A stretch of DNA of 64,000 nt from Branchiostoma floridae (Eukaryota; Chordata; Leptocardii; Amphioxiformes; Branchiostomatidae): NCBI RefSeq assembly GCF_000003815.2, contig NC_049980.1, positions 31,511,470 through 31,575,469 on the forward strand, in the 5' to 3' direction. Below are positions 1 to 11,690 of the stretch, in pieces. Every line of letters begins with the position of its first letter. Position 1 is the stretch's first letter. The notes below the pieces were generated by a model. The model was not told the DNA's origin. It did not search any database and saw only the letters and a program-made list of their open reading frames with translations. Position numbers and translations under genes: made by a program.

Positions 1-199
1 TATTTTGATGCGGTCGGTCCTTGAAGATCCTTGAAAGTTGAATCACCGGCGAGATGTCCCAGAAAAAGAGGCTAATGATCCAAATGGGAGCGAGAGTGAA
101 AGGCCTTCATTTTACCTTGCGGCGATAAAGGCCGTACTATCCGGCAAACAAGGATGTACATGAAAGGGGAAACCCCTATGTTACGACTCCCTTGTGTTA

Positions 200-417
200 G
201 GGTAATGGTAGTCTCTACCAGACTCCGAGTCGCTGGAAAAAAATCGTAGAAATGGTACAAATAGAGGAGTATGCCGGCCAGAGGAATATAGCCGGCTAGG
301 CAACAGTAACGCGACCTAGGATCGCGAGCTGTTCCCTGGCCGGTTATATTCCTCTCTATTTGTTCCATTTCTACGATTTTCCAGCGATCCGGAGTCTGGT
401 AGAGACTAGGGTAATGG
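200..417. mobile_element. Foldback (long inverted repeat) element with 9-bp target duplication
   Basis: Bases 209-408 form an imperfect inverted repeat whose arms begin TAGTCTCTACCAGACTCC and end GGAGTCTGGTAGAGACTA, with arms of about 90 bp and a short loop. The direct repeat GGGTAATGG flanks it exactly on both sides (200-208 and 409-417). A 9-bp duplication with long terminal repeats fits a Mutator-like non-autonomous element; that class assignment is inference. No transposase is encoded. Confidence 0.8.
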
Positions 418-640
418 TTGGGGCGATGGTTCTGGGGTGTCGAAACATACATAGAATACGGCCAGTACTGGCCGTACATCGTATACGGCCAGTAACCTCA
501 AATTTTCTTAAACAGTCTCAGCTAACGTTACAACTAGTCCTGACGAAATGCCAATGACGACAACTCTACGTTCTGACGACCCTACGTTATGCTGGTTTCA
601 CATGTGCGTACATGTATATATGTTCGAGTCCGTATGAGGT

Positions 641-860
641 CCGTATGGAAGTCTTAGCCTCTACCACGCTCCACAGAACGCCGGAAAAAATAATAGAAAT
701 TGGACAAATATAGCACAAAAAAAACATGCTAGTGGAGTTAGTTGGTTGCACACCATACTCCTCGGACAGCTAACAACATGTTATCTGCCTACATGTCTCA
801 AATTTCTCCTATTTTTCCAGCGACCTGTGGAGCCAGGTAAAGGCTAAGAATTCCATACGG
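641..860. mobile_element. Related foldback element
   Basis: An inverted repeat runs from CCGTATGGAAGTCTTAGCC to GGCTAAGAATTCCATACGG. The inner parts of its arms (CGCCGGAAAAAATAATAGAAA and TTTCTCCTATTTTTCCAGCG) resemble the arms of the element at 200-417, so both probably belong to one family. I see no clean target duplication here. Confidence 0.65.
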
Positions 861-1594
861 ATTTGAATACATACTCACACGACTCACGTGTGAGCCCGGC
901 TTTGTGGTTTGGTTCTTGTTTGGAACAGTGCAAATTTGTTTCCGAAAGGATGTTTTTTGGGGAGTAAAAGGCCGAAGAGTGAATCCACCAGAACTTTCAG
1001 GCATAAATTAAAAATCGATGTTGATATGAGCAGTGGCCTCTAGCTTTGATGACGGGGGACCCTTAACTTAACGAAAAACAAGGCGGAATACATTTCAATA
1101 CTATTAACCGCTTTTTTAAATCCTTGCACGCTTTGTGGCCTCATGTGCCAAACAGAGTAGCGGAACTGCAATAGCTGTATCCACAGGTAACGAAAAATCA
1201 CAAATAAAGTTTTAACTTCAAATCTGAATTGATTCATTCAATGCGTGGGCAGCATATATCCACGCACATCAAATACTAGTACAGTCTCTGCATCATGCTG
1301 TTATCACATTTTTGTCACCGCACATGAACCGTTGCGTTGGTGACATTGTGCTTTGAAGCAGAAGATCACAGAAGACAATACTGTGTCAATTCACTGCAGG
1401 GAAGCTTTCATCGGCCTGAAATAACGACCTAAGCAACCCAAAATTGCTACATAGAAAAAACAAATTAGACTCATTTAAGCTGAAATAATGTGGTTTATGC
1501 AAGGCGCTGGCCTACTTCCACTTCCACACGTGTCAATGCTAGCCGCCTTCTAATCCCGGGAAAGAGTACTTCCTAGCCCCCTCTATCAGGCCTT
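861..1594. other. Unassigned sequence
   Basis: No gene, RNA or repeat that I can support. Short open frames on both strands have no recognisable motif or splice context. Confidence 0.4.
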
Positions 1595-1790
1595 CAAACG
1601 GGGGTACGGGGATCGTAGAATTTGGCAACATAGCCTGGTATCCAGCCGTATCATAGCTCCCGTGTCTCTTCTGTCCTCTCCGCAAATAGAGAAGAGACAT
1701 GTGAGCTATAATACGGCTGGATACCAGGCTACTTTTGAGAGATCTTGGGAGAAGTTGCTGAGGAATTCTACCATCCCCCTACCCCGTGGA
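1595..1790. mobile_element. Hairpin MITE with TAGCCTGG termini
   Basis: The core 1631-1731 is a near-perfect hairpin: TAGCCTGGTATCCAGCCGTA on the left and TACGGCTGGATACCAGGCTA on the right. A second, outer pair of inverted segments (GGGGTACGGGGATCGTAGAATT at about 1601 and its rough complement at about 1766) suggests a longer foldback or one hairpin nested in another. No coding capacity. Confidence 0.65.
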
Positions 1791-2199
1791 GGCAAAGAAA
1801 CTCCCAAAAGCGGATCAGAATTCGGCATGAAACTTATCATGCACGGCCCACGATTGTGACGCACTTCTCTCCAATCTGAAACCTCCCAAGCCAAGCCGTG
1901 TCGGGGCAAATATTTGACAGGGCCAGATGTTTGGATTGCCACCGGATGGTTCATGTTAAACTTGACACGACTTGTACTAAACAGTGACCCTGTAGAACGC
2001 CTATCAACAGCTTACTGGAAAATTGCCCAGTGGGGCGCTCTGGCCTCACGAGGTCAAGACTTTTGTTTCTTGTCAAACCATTGAGACTTGATTATTTAGT
2101 CCATTTATTTAGTACAGATTTTGTTTTTACTTTTAAAACGTGTTAGTTGAAAAAAAAACGTGCTAATGTTATTTTTTTTATGAGTTAACCTATTAACCA

Positions 2200-2520
2200 G
2201 AAGGTTATTATGAACCTTTTACTGGTAAAAAATGGGATAAGACCCCCGCTATCCCATTGTTTTACCATAAGGTATTTCTTGAACCTTTCTTTAGTATGAT
2301 AAAGGGGTAAGACCCCCGCTATCCCATTTTTTTTACCAATAGGAAGTTCTTAAACCTTTATCATAATAAAGGGATAAAACCCCCGCTATCCCATTTTTTA
2401 CCAAAAGGTATTTCTTGAACCTTTCTCTAGCATAATAAAGGGATAAGACCCCCGCTATCCCATTTTTTACCAAAAGGTATTTCTTGAACCTCTCTTTAGC
2501 ATAATAAAGGGATAAGGCCC
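2200..2520. repeat. 69-bp minisatellite, about 4.5 copies
   Basis: The unit carries GGGATAAGACCCCCGCTATC followed by an A/T-rich stretch and AAGGTATTTCTTGAACC. Unit starts fall near 2234, 2304, 2371, 2440 and 2509, a spacing of 67-70 bp. Each unit holds a small palindrome, GGGATA...TATCCC, around the C tract. Confidence 0.85.
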
Positions 2521-2524
2521 CGAC

Positions 2525-4080
2525 ATGTTACTCTTCTTCGCAGCGGCTGCGTTTAACCTTAGGGGAGCGCTGATTTGCGATTTTTACGTTATCACGGTCT
2601 AGGGTTGACTCTGTGCCGGGAAAGGGAGTTTTCCCGCAAGGCTATATCCATATTCGCATTTTTGGCCAACTTCCAGTATTATGTAATATTAAAGCTATAT
2701 CTATCACAACAAAAGGGCAAGTTAGGTAGCCCTAGCTGTACGTATTTCTATTTGATTTATACAGCCGAATAAATCAAACAAAATAAAATAAAAACTACTG
2801 TTGTCTATTCTTTGTGTCCCATTTTTTAATGCCGGTGTAGATGTAACATGTCAATATGTTATATGTCAAATTGTTATATGTCAAACTGATGCGAAAGCTT
2901 ACTTGCTGCTGGTGCAATGGCCTGGTGGGGATAGAGTGTTCGCTTGTTATTCCGAAAGCGTGCTTGTACATCCCTGACATAAACAATGTAACATAAATAT
3001 TAAATCATCATTAGCGTCAGCGCGTGCTGAATAACATCATCCACGCGCTACGTGTTGTACGTTCTGAACTCTCACGCATGGGTTGACCGGTGGTAACCTT
3101 TCCCCCTAAATCCTGGGGAAAGGCTATGCGATGACCTGACGTGACCTTGAGTTCACCACCAACATGACCTGAAATAACCCCCACGTGCCCCCATGTCGGG
3201 TGAAGGACGTGACTGAACCAAACACAGTACATGTCCTCAAACAACCCCGCACGTCCTCTGCTGTATGAAAACAACCTCTGCTGTATAATAGGTCGTTGGC
3301 TTTTGGAGAGTGCAATGGCTCGGGTTTCATCGGTCTGTATAAACGTGTGCCGAAATGTGTACTCCACAGGACCATGGAATACGTCATAGTACAGTCACGA
3401 TATGTCAAATCAGGTCTCTGTGCACCGTCGGAATACTGACGAGTCACTAAACTTCGTGTACATTAGCTGAGACAACTCCGCAAGGAAATACGTATCTTAT
3501 TTGTATATTATACTGTTATTCTGCAGAAAAACATACAATATGATATACAAGTACAATGTAAAATACGTTTTTTTTTCCTTTCGGAGTTGACTTTGACTTT
3601 GATATATACTTCACCGTGAAAGAGACTCAACGTTATAGATATTAGCTGTGACTTGTTGCAGTATTTTGTTATCATATAACCCTCCCCCGCGGGAAGCATT
3701 GGAAAACACCATTATGTGATATGTATGTCTAATGACGTTTCTATGATGAGATTATAAGGTCCTTTGTATGTCCTGATTAAATAAATTAATAGATACTTGT
3801 AAACTGAACATTCACATTACGCAGCTATGGCTATTCAAACTTCGAGCTAAACGTTAGAACACCATGGATTGCACTCCGATTTGCTCGATAACAACAACCC
3901 CCGGAGCACGCATTACAGAGCTACTGTTCAACAACACGCTGTCTACAACAAAATGATATATTCATGAACCATTTCTTGGGATACGTGCTTGTACTCTCCA
4001 AACAGATACCCGGGTCCTCCTTCAAATCCTGGCATCTCTGTGTATTCATTTTGCATTCCTACGCTTTGCCTGAGGTCGGC
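2525..4080. other. Unassigned sequence
   Basis: I find no supportable gene. Overlapping minus-strand open frames at 3017-3447 have no recognisable domain, and two frames overlap there, which argues against coding. A short TTGACTTTGACTTTG run near 3587 resembles the tail of a LINE but is too short to call. Confidence 0.35.
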
Positions 4081-4083
4081 GGG

Positions 4084-4215
4084 GCTGTGGGTAGCCTGGA
4101 TACCATCTGGGTATAGCCTCCATAGCGGGGTCTTTGGGGCCTTTTTTCGGCTCATAATACACTTTCCGAGGGGCCAAAAAAGGCCACAGAGAGCCTGCTA
4201 TGGAGGCTACTTCGG
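4084..4215. repeat. Foldback repeat around GCTATGGAGGC
   Basis: The left arm (TAGCCTCCATAGCGGGGTC, then GGGGCCTTTTTTCGGC) pairs with the right arm (GGCCAAAAAAGGCC, then GCCTGCTATGGAGGCTA). Single-arm relatives with CCCGCTATGGAGCCTTTG lie in the introns of zinc-finger genes A (about 11990) and C (about 22570). Confidence 0.55.
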
Positions 4216-4534
4216 GTAGTAGATCGCTCCTGTGTTCACTTCTGCTGCCCAAAATAACAGGGAAGCGACCGTGTATATACAATGAACGTCGGGGCGAACT
4301 ACTATCCGGATGGCTCCCAGGCTAAACCACTGGACTACGCACTGTACGCCTTAATATTAATTCAGCTATCGTGGTGTTTGAACAACATATCGATAGATGG
4401 CGCTTCACTCCAGTTCAGTGCCTCGTTCATCGATGAACGAGGCAAGGAGAGGTGCAAAAAGCAGACGTGCAGACGAAGCGTTGTTGTTGTTGTCAAGATT
4501 TACCGCGAAAAAAACCTATGCGATTCCAGTTGTC

Positions 4535-5259
4535 TTAGGCCCCGTTCATACTAGGATTCGCGTATCGGGATATATCCGGATACGGCGTAAATCAGGATAT
4601 ATCCATTTGCGTTCATACTAGGGTTAACGAATCCGGATATGATTATTCGTGTCCAAAATAAGATCCGGATATATCCTAATTACACCATCTGATGCTGCTT
4701 GGTGAAGTCAAACTTAACTCTTAAGTAACGTTTGCTTTGGTGTAGCATGGTAAACGAGCTGCGTCGCGCAGGTAGATGATGCCAACGCCGAAATGAACAG
4801 TAGAAAAGTAAAGAAATGCAACCAAAATGAAGGAGTGTTTGCACGGCTACAAGTACACGTCTTCACACCTTACTAGAAAACTTGAAAATGATCTTTATTC
4901 TTAACTGACCGTTCTAGAATGTTCTTTAGAACAGGAGTTCGTACCTGCCAGGTGCGAACACCTACGACGCAGCCCGTTGCCTCATCCTTACCATGCTACA
5001 CCAGGCAAACGCTACTTAAGAGTTAAGTTTGACGTCAGATCTGACAGTGAATCCGGATACGTGAATCCTATTGCGTTCATACCAGGGTTCACCCCGCAGC
5101 GAATCCGGATAAATCCACCTCCAGATGTGGATTCGGCGTATCCGGATATATCCCATAAAGATCCGGATTCGGACCGTTCATACCAGGGTTCGCGAATCCG
5201 GATTCACCGCGAATCAGGATATATCCTGATACGCGAATCCTAGTATGAACGGGGTGTTA
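4535..5259. mobile_element. Terminal-inverted-repeat foldback element with TTA target duplication
   Basis: The left end CCCCGTTCATACTAGGATTC is mirrored by the right end GAATCCTAGTATGAACGGGG. Inverted similarity continues deep inside: an AACTTAACTCTTAAGTAACG segment near 4710 pairs with CTACTTAAGAGTTAAGTTTG near 5012. TTA flanks both ends (4535-4537 and 5257-5259), consistent with PIF/Harbinger-type insertion. The arms are dense in ATCCGGAT and ATATCC. No transposase reading frame is present, so the element is non-autonomous. Confidence 0.75.
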
Positions 5260-6137
5260 GAGTGGACTCATTCCTCAGCTATTTACCGACATTTATCGCA
5301 CCCCAGTCATCCCTCAGTAAGACATCTGGAGCCGCATAGTTCAAGCTTCTGAACCTTTATTTAGTCTGCCACATCGGTTTCGTTGTGTACAACTTCTTCA
5401 GTGGCTAGAGGCTTAATGACACAAATAGTTCGTGAAGTTCGGACTTTTATACTTTTCCAGTGAATAATGCCCTGGTATCTGTCTATGCATACCGCCCTAG
5501 TGCATGATGCCCAAACCATGGTCTCCAGCCATTAGACACTGCTTGGCCCTTGGATACTGTCTTTCGCGGCCGCCCCGATAGCGTTCTAAACGGCCGGAGC
5601 CATACCTCAGCTCGGAGAGTCGGTTCGACATGAATCCATTTCACTTATTTGATTCTTGAAATGTATTATGACAACTGCAGTCTGACCGCATTCCACGGCA
5701 CTCCAACATTATTCGAAACATTCTTATCTCATTCGATGGAAAACCGAAACGGCAAGCAACTTCGAATCCTGCCAGAATGTGGCCCGAAGAATATCTGGAA
5801 TGCAGTGAGAATTTCTAGAATGCACTACGAATTCCCAGGAATAGAAAAGAATTTTCATTCTGACGGCATTTTGGCGCATTCCTTCTCGTGTGAAGGGGAT
5901 ATAAGGTCCATTTGGAATTCCCACCCGAATGGCCCCGAATGTGGCACGAATTTTTCAAATACTCCATTCCGGCTGGTTCTGCTTGATTCCTGCTAATTCG
6001 ATTTCAGTGTGAAGGCCCAATTACAAGGCGTAAAAATGTAACCTGCCAATACGGGTTGACATATAGCCATTGTAAACAAAAGTATATCCCTGTCTATAAT
6101 GAACAGAAGGTTTCTTTCAGTGTTGTGATAAAACAAC
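5260..6137. repeat. GAATTC/GGAAT-rich segment, possible MITE
   Basis: Between about 5640 and 6010 the sequence is crowded with GGAAT, GAATT and ATTCC words. Its right border, CAGTGTGAAGGCC, resembles termini of small non-autonomous transposons. I did not find a matching left terminus. The flanks hold nothing recognised. Confidence 0.3.
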
Positions 6138-6143
6138 TTTATT
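6138..6143 (-). terminator. Probable poly(A) signal of zinc-finger gene A
   Basis: AATAAA on the minus strand, inside a block (about 6060-6160) also found at the 3' ends of genes C and F: TATAACACTG upstream and the ACAGAC or ACGG..TAC words beyond. That conservation supports a real transcript end about 2 kb after the gene A stop codon. Confidence 0.5.
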
Positions 6144-7452
6144 AGATATGGAGCTGACGAAACACAGTTACAATATGCCTCTACATGTACAAACATCAGA
6201 ATCAGTTTGTAACCATGTACCTACTATATCTACAGTTACAATATATCCGAATGCTACACATAACTCTGAAGTGCTACACTTACACGGTCCTAACTAAACT
6301 ATATCTACAATTAGTGGTGCATACCTACACTTATATTCAGGTTCAGGTCTGTATTCAGGTCCAGCAGTTCAGGTTCAGGTCCTGACTTTAATTATGTGTG
6401 CTAGAGACTTTTTTGGATTGGGGGTGGGGGGTGGAGGTAGGTATAAACTTGCATGTTAGCATGAATTGGCTTGCAATGTGAAATATACATGTAAATTATA
6501 TACAGCAAGTATAAACACAAAAAGGTCGGTAATAAACAAGCAATGTTTTTTTGTCTTATTCCAATGCAACTTTCACTATCTATGGAAGCTTTTAGATGAT
6601 TTAGACCAAAAAGGGAAGGGAATATAAGTGAGAGATAGTTTTTTGCAAGTCCGGGCTTGGTTCCCGACATGTAATTCCTTTGGACGTGGATCTAAACGTT
6701 TTTACAAGTCCAATTCTAGTTCTGGGTTTTAGGTACGCACCACTATCTACAACAAAGCTAGAAAAAGACAATAGTAATGCTATTATCTATAGCTATACAG
6801 TAACAAAATGTTACACATGGCTCTAAAATGATACACATAACTTGAATTGAAAAAAATGACAAACAAAAGTAACGTAACGGAAGGGCTCTAAACAAACATA
6901 ACCCTGTGACTATCATGCCTAAACTACAGCTACCATATTAGAACTTTATTAGTAGGTCTAAGTCTAACCCATTAAACATTCACAGTTACATAAACAAATA
7001 ACTGCAGCAAAGCTTCTATCATGATGTTAATACATAAATTGTTATGAGAAGAAATCTTATTTAACATTCTGAGATATTAATAAACGAAAACATACAGGAC
7101 AGCTACAAATACCAGGTAACTTCTTGTATAAACAACAAGAACCTCATATGAGGAGACCACAGTGAAACCCAACAACGTCAACAAGCCTCGTCATGATACT
7201 ATGACATTGTCATTTGTGACTTATAAAAGACATCATAACCAGAAACAAACTCTTAATGAAAACTTACAACCTTATGCTTTAAAAATAATCGAATAGCCTC
7301 AACAGACTGAGTGAAGTATACAATGCAATAGCAAGTATTAGCTATGCATTACCTTCTGAAATGGACACAACGGATCATGGTATCAAGGAGAGTAAACCGA
7401 GCTCAATAAACCGTTAGCTGCCCATTCTATGTCATTCTTTCTCAAGACCTTG
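6144..7452 (-). other. Long 3' UTR / 3' flank of zinc-finger gene A
   Basis: Non-coding and A/T-rich. It is full of words such as ATGCTACAC, CTACAGCTAC and AACAGAA that recur 3' of every zinc-finger gene here, so it is an ancient part of the duplicated unit. A degraded CAGGTTCAGGTC run at about 6338-6385 is related to the GGTACAGGTACAGG element seen at 52148-52527. Confidence 0.45.
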
Positions 7453-8594
7453 TCACGAGTGTGTTTTCTTGTGTTTCTTCAGAGCATTCAAATGTCTGAA
7501 CTGCTTGCTGCACTCCTCACACCTATAGGGTTTCTCACCTGTGTGAGTCCGCATGTGAGTCTTCAGAGCACCCAGCTCACTGAACTGCCTGCTGCACTCC
7601 TCACAACTGTAGGGTTTCTCCCCTGTGTGAGTACGCATGTGTTTCTTCAGATTACTCAGCTGACTGAACTGCTTGCTGCACTCCTCACACCTATAGGGTT
7701 TCTCCCCTGTGTGAGTCCGCATGTGAGTCTTCAGGCTACCTGCCTCACTGAACTGTCTGCTGCACTCCTCACACTTATAGGGTTTCTCCCCCGTGTGAGT
7801 ACGCATGTGTTTCGTAAGATGAGCCAGCTCACTGAACTGTCTGCTGCACTCCTCACACCTGTAGGGTTTCTCCCCTCCATGTATCCGCATGTGGACTTTC
7901 AGTCTACTCATCTGACTAAACCGCCTGCTGCACTCCTAAAAATAATCGAATAGCCTCAACAGACTGAGTGAAGTATACAATGCAATAGCAAGTATTAGCT
8001 ATGCATTACCTTCTGAAATGGACACAACGGATCATGGTATCAAGGAGAGTAAACCGAGCTCAATAAACCGTTAGCTGCCCATTCTATGTCATTCTTTCTC
8101 AAGACTTTGTCACGAGTGTGTTTTCTTGTGTTTCTTCAGAGCATTCAAATGTCTGAACTGCTTGCTGCACTCCTCACACCTATAGGGTTTCTCACCTGTG
8201 TGAGTCCGCATGTGAGTCTTCAGAGCACCCAGCTCACTGAACTGCCTGCTGCACTCCTCACAACTGTAGGGTTTCTCCCCTGTGTGAGTACGCATGTGTT
8301 TCTTCAGATTACTCAGCTGACTGAACTGCTTGCTGCACTCCTCACACCTATAGGGTTTCTCCCCCGTGTGAGTCCGCATGTGAGTCTTCAGGCTACCTGC
8401 CTCACTGAACTGTCTGCTGCACTCCTCACACTTATAGGGTTTCTCCCCCGTGTGAATACGCATGTGTTTCGTAAGATGAGCCAGCTCACTGAACTGTCTG
8501 CTGCACTCCTCACACCTGTAGGGTTTCTCCCCTCCATGTATCCGCATGTGGACTTTCAGTCTACTCATCTGACTAAACCGCCTGCTGCACTCCT
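7281..8594. repeat. 657-bp tandem duplication of the 3' end of zinc-finger gene A
   Basis: 7281-7937 and 7938-8594 are head-to-tail copies. I see about three single-base differences, so identity is above 99%. The unit starts AAAAATAATCGAATAGCC and ends inside a finger at GCACTCCT. The second copy is continuous with the rest of gene A. The first is detached from the gene. The age must be very recent, or this is an unresolved haplotype or assembly duplication. Confidence 0.9.
7453..7937 (-). pseudogene. Detached duplicate of the last five zinc fingers of gene A
   Basis: This is the duplicated 3' part of gene A. It holds the second half of finger 11 (MSRLKVH), five complete C2H2 fingers and the natural stop. 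On the minus strand the finger frame opens directly after an in-frame TAG, within TTATTTTTAG|GAGTGC, so it is not a free-standing gene. It lies downstream of the intact stop codon and would form part of the 3' UTR of gene A. The TTATTTTTAG junction also happens to look like a splice acceptor in a compatible frame. Confidence 0.8.
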
Positions 8595-9513
8595 CACACT
8601 TGTAGGGTTTCTCCCCTGTGTGAGTCCGCATGTGAGTCTTCAGATTACCATGTGAACTGAACTGCTTGCTGCACTCCTCACACCTGTGGGGTTTCTCCCC
8701 TGTGTGAGTCCGCATATGAGTCTTCAGATTACCCTGCAAACTGAACTGTCTACCGCATTCCTTACACCCATAGGGTTTCTCCCCTGTGTGGGTCCGCACG
8801 TGTTTCTTCAGATGACAAAGCTCATTGAACTGCTTGCTGCACTCCTCACACTTGTAGGGTTTCTCACCGGTGTGAGTCCGCATGTGCTTCTTCAGATTAC
8901 CCAGCTCGCTGAACTGCCTGCTACACTCCTCACACCTGTATGGTTTCTCACCGGTGTGAGTCCGCATGTGAGTCTTCAGATTACCCAGCTCACTGAAGTG
9001 ACTGCTGCACTCCTCACACTTGTAGGGTTTCTCCCCTGTGTGAGTCCGCATGTGGCTCTTCAGGTGACTCCGTGTACTGAACTTCATGCTGCACTCCTCA
9101 CACCTGTAGGGTTTCTCCCCTGTGTGAGTGCGCTCGTGAATCTTAAGAGCATAAAGCTGACTGAACTGCTTGCTGCACTCCTCACACCTGTAAGGTTTCT
9201 CCCCTGTATGGATCCGCATGTGACTCCTCAGACTACCAGGTCTACTGAACTGCTTGCTGCACTTCTCACACCTGTAGGGTTTCTCCCCTGTGTGAGTTTG
9301 CTTGTGCGTCTTGAGATTGTCAAGCCGACTGAATTGCTTGCCGCACTCCTCACACCTGTATGGTTTCTCCCCTGTGTGAGTCCTCATTTGTGTCTTCAGA
9401 TGGTTAAGCTTACGGAACTGCTTGCTGCACTCCTCACAGCTATGAAGCGTGTTGGCAACCCCTCCAACCGAACCTCTGCTAACGCCATCACGGCAGCTCT
9501 TCGTTGTCGCCAT
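8110..9513 (-). CDS. C2H2 zinc-finger protein A, 16 fingers
   Basis: A 467-residue poly-zinc-finger protein, predicted to be nuclear and to bind DNA. A 28-residue leader ([16 protein letters not shown]...) precedes 16 fingers of 28-residue spacing, C-x2-C-x12-H-x3-H, joined by TGEKPY linkers. Finger 1 has lost its first zinc histidine (LKTQMRTH), and the linker after finger 11 reads GGEKPY. There is no KRAB, SCAN, BTB or ZAD domain. The start is the ATG at 9513, about 16 bases after a likely acceptor (TTTTACAATAG). Upstream reading would cross the intron. The probable first exon and promoter are at 12555-12760. The targets are unknown. Fingers are nearly identical outside helix positions -1, 2, 3 and 6, as in rapidly duplicating arrays. 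Confidence 0.9.
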   Translation of the reverse strand: MATTKSCRDGVSRGSVGGVANTLHSCEECSKQFRKLNHLKTQMRTHTGEKPYRCEECGKQFSRLDNLKTHKQTHTGEKPYRCEKCSKQFSRPGSLRSHMRIHTGEKPYRCEECSKQFSQLYALKIHERTHTGEKPYRCEECSMKFSTRSHLKSHMRTHTGEKPYKCEECSSHFSELGNLKTHMRTHTGEKPYRCEECSRQFSELGNLKKHMRTHTGEKPYKCEECSKQFNELCHLKKHVRTHTGEKPYGCKECGRQFSLQGNLKTHMRTHTGEKPHRCEECSKQFSSHGNLKTHMRTHTGEKPYKCEECSRRFSQMSRLKVHMRIHGGEKPYRCEECSRQFSELAHLTKHMRIHTGEKPYKCEECSRQFSEAGSLKTHMRTHTGEKPYRCEECSKQFSQLSNLKKHMRTHTGEKPYSCEECSRQFSELGALKTHMRTHTGEKPYRCEECSKQFRHLNALKKHKKTHS

Positions 9514-9819
9514 CAAGTCACTTCTGTTCCTATTGTAAAAATATAATACAAGTTAGTAAAAAATCACGGTGATTTTAGCATTAGATACTTTGTTTAAGTT
9601 TGCAACACAACATCTGCTTGGAGCCATCCAAGTTATTAAAACATATGGCTGAATGAGTCATCGTTTCTCAACCCAAACATTGTTGCGAGTCATGCTGCAA
9701 TCCGTGGATCTGGTGAAACGTGACTAAATGATCAGAGCATAAATACTTCATTCTTTACGGAGATCTCGGATTTTCTGAATAAGGTAATCCGGCAAAGCTA
9801 CAAAGGTATTAAAAACACT

Positions 9820-10215
9820 TGCTTGCATGCGCGTCCTTAGTCAGGCCAAACCTTGAATATGCTGCAACAATGTGGGACCCATATACGTGGAAAGACAATG
9901 ATAAATTGGACAGGATGCAGAACCAAGCTGGAAGATTCTGTACAAGCAACTATGACAGAGATGCTAGTGTCACCAAATGAAAACAGACTTGCAGTGGATG
10001 TCACTTGAAGATAAAAGAAAAATATCCTGACTAAGCATGATGTAGAAAATGACCACTCTCTTTAAACCAGCTCAGACAAGAATGTGAAACAGTCATGCTC
10101 TCAAGTTTTCAACCAATGCTTGATGTGTTCAAATACCCTTTCTTTGAAACTTTGAGACTTTCCTGGAACTATCACTGAGTAGAATTCGTTGCCATCAAGT
10201 ACAGTAAGCGCATCC
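9820..10215 (+). mobile_element. Degraded CR1-like LINE fragment
   Basis: The plus strand translates to VRPNLEYAATMWDPYT, followed by a RMQNQAGRFCTSNYDRD-like stretch. This is the classic reverse-transcriptase C-terminal region of CR1/Jockey-group LINEs. Frameshifts follow, and the final FPRTIPEWN-type motif survives only as a damaged trace near 10160. It is an inactive intronic relic. Confidence 0.7.
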
Positions 10216-10459
10216 TCACTAGACAGCTTCCAACAACATTATTTTTGCATTCAGATGTGCAAAGGTTAGGTGTGACGGGGGGGGGGGGGGCTCCCTTGGA
10301 AATCACTCGTTGACAACTGAAGGACCACTCTACAAAATTGATGAATAAATAAACAAAAAAGTCGTTCAGTGTAATATAAGTTATCAGCTGCAGCCGCGCC
10401 GAGTGCCTGCAATGCTGGTTTGTTACAACTAAGGACGGTTCTACCGGCAATATCGGTCA

Positions 10460-10635
10460 CATTTCCAAACCGGGCCCCGGCCGGGATGTTTTAAAAGTAA
10501 AAGTGTTGACCAAGGAATATACACATATTATGCCAATGACTAATATTGTTTACGTTTTTGTGTTTTGTTGCCTTTTATATCACATTTTTCGTTTCCGAAA
10601 GATACCCGGCCGGGCCCCGGGTTGGGAATTGTGAC
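10460..10635. mobile_element. Small GC-ended foldback element
   Basis: AACCGGGCCCCGGCCGGG at about 10468 is mirrored by CCCGGCCGGGCCCCGGGTT at about 10606, around an A/T-rich core of about 120 bp. The inverted similarity extends a few bases beyond each arm. A poly-G tract lies at about 10278-10290, left of it. Confidence 0.55.
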
Positions 10636-11439
10636 CCAGGCCTATACGTACTACAGAGTACAGACTGTGGAGACCCCCGGACCGGAATCGATCGTTGGTT
10701 TGTGTTTTTAAAGCATCGAGAGTTGACCACTTGAGATAAAGCACAGAGAGAGAAAATGACAGCAAATGTGACCATCATCCGACAAACCAAGCGGATAGGG
10801 AAACAACAGCAACAACATATCGGTACAGATACATATATAAAACCGTAAATCCACAAAACAATGTTCCCTTATAGTAGGAAGACTTTTGTTGATATTGGAT
10901 CTTTCAGCGTGACGATTTAACATTTTGCGTCTAACTTGAAGGAATAAAATCTGTCCCCATTGCATAGCTGTAGCATTTTTGCAAATGAAAACTTCTCATC
11001 AATCATCGCAACAAAAAAGTTACCAAAATCTTCAAAGTTAACCAAGGATATCCTTACGGACAAATGCATTGCATTATACCCGCCTCTGACGTCATGCATC
11101 ACATTACTGGCTATTTTGATGTTCTGTCCCGGTAAAAAGAAGATATAATCAGACAGAGTACACTACAATCAAACCATGTAATACGGGCAGAAAACAAAAA
11201 AGCTATTATTAAACAAGCTAACTCGTTTATGTCTAATCTGAAGCGTCGCCGAATCTGAAAGAAATTCCCAAAATCTTGCTAAGACCATGTGCTCTTGGTG
11301 CGGTCAATGAGGTTAAAATTAACCTCCTAGGTTCGGTAAGGTTCGTTTTAAAGAGGTAAAGAAAGGCAGTTGGTGCTGTTTTACATGAAAATCGGATTTT
11401 AAGTATCCAAGACAACGGCAACGTATTGTTTACTCGACT

Positions 11440-11690
11440 TCCGTTAATACACAAACGGCGTATTTGAGTTGGGCTAATACGCAAACAGTGTATTTGAGTT
11501 CCGCCAATAAACAAGTGCCGTATTTCAGTTCCGACAATAAACAAGTGGTGTATTTGAGTTCCGCCAATATATATACACAAGCGGTGTATTTGAGTTGGGC
11601 TAATACACAAGCAGCATATTTCAGTTGCACCAATAGTAAGGGCAATAGACAAGCGGCACATTTGAGTTTTACACAAGTATTAGCCAAGGA
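11440..11690. repeat. 30-bp minisatellite (GTATTTGAGTTCCGCCAATA)
   Basis: About seven imperfect units contain GTATTTGAGTTCCGCCAATA followed by AACAAGTG. A shorter array of the same unit occurs at 21955-22072 in the gene C intron, at the corresponding place. The repetitive open frames here are by-products of the 30-bp period. Confidence 0.8.

Noticed and set aside
3017..3447. Two overlapping minus-strand open frames of 107 and 116 codons
   Set aside because: No recognisable motif, no splice context, and mutual overlap in different frames.
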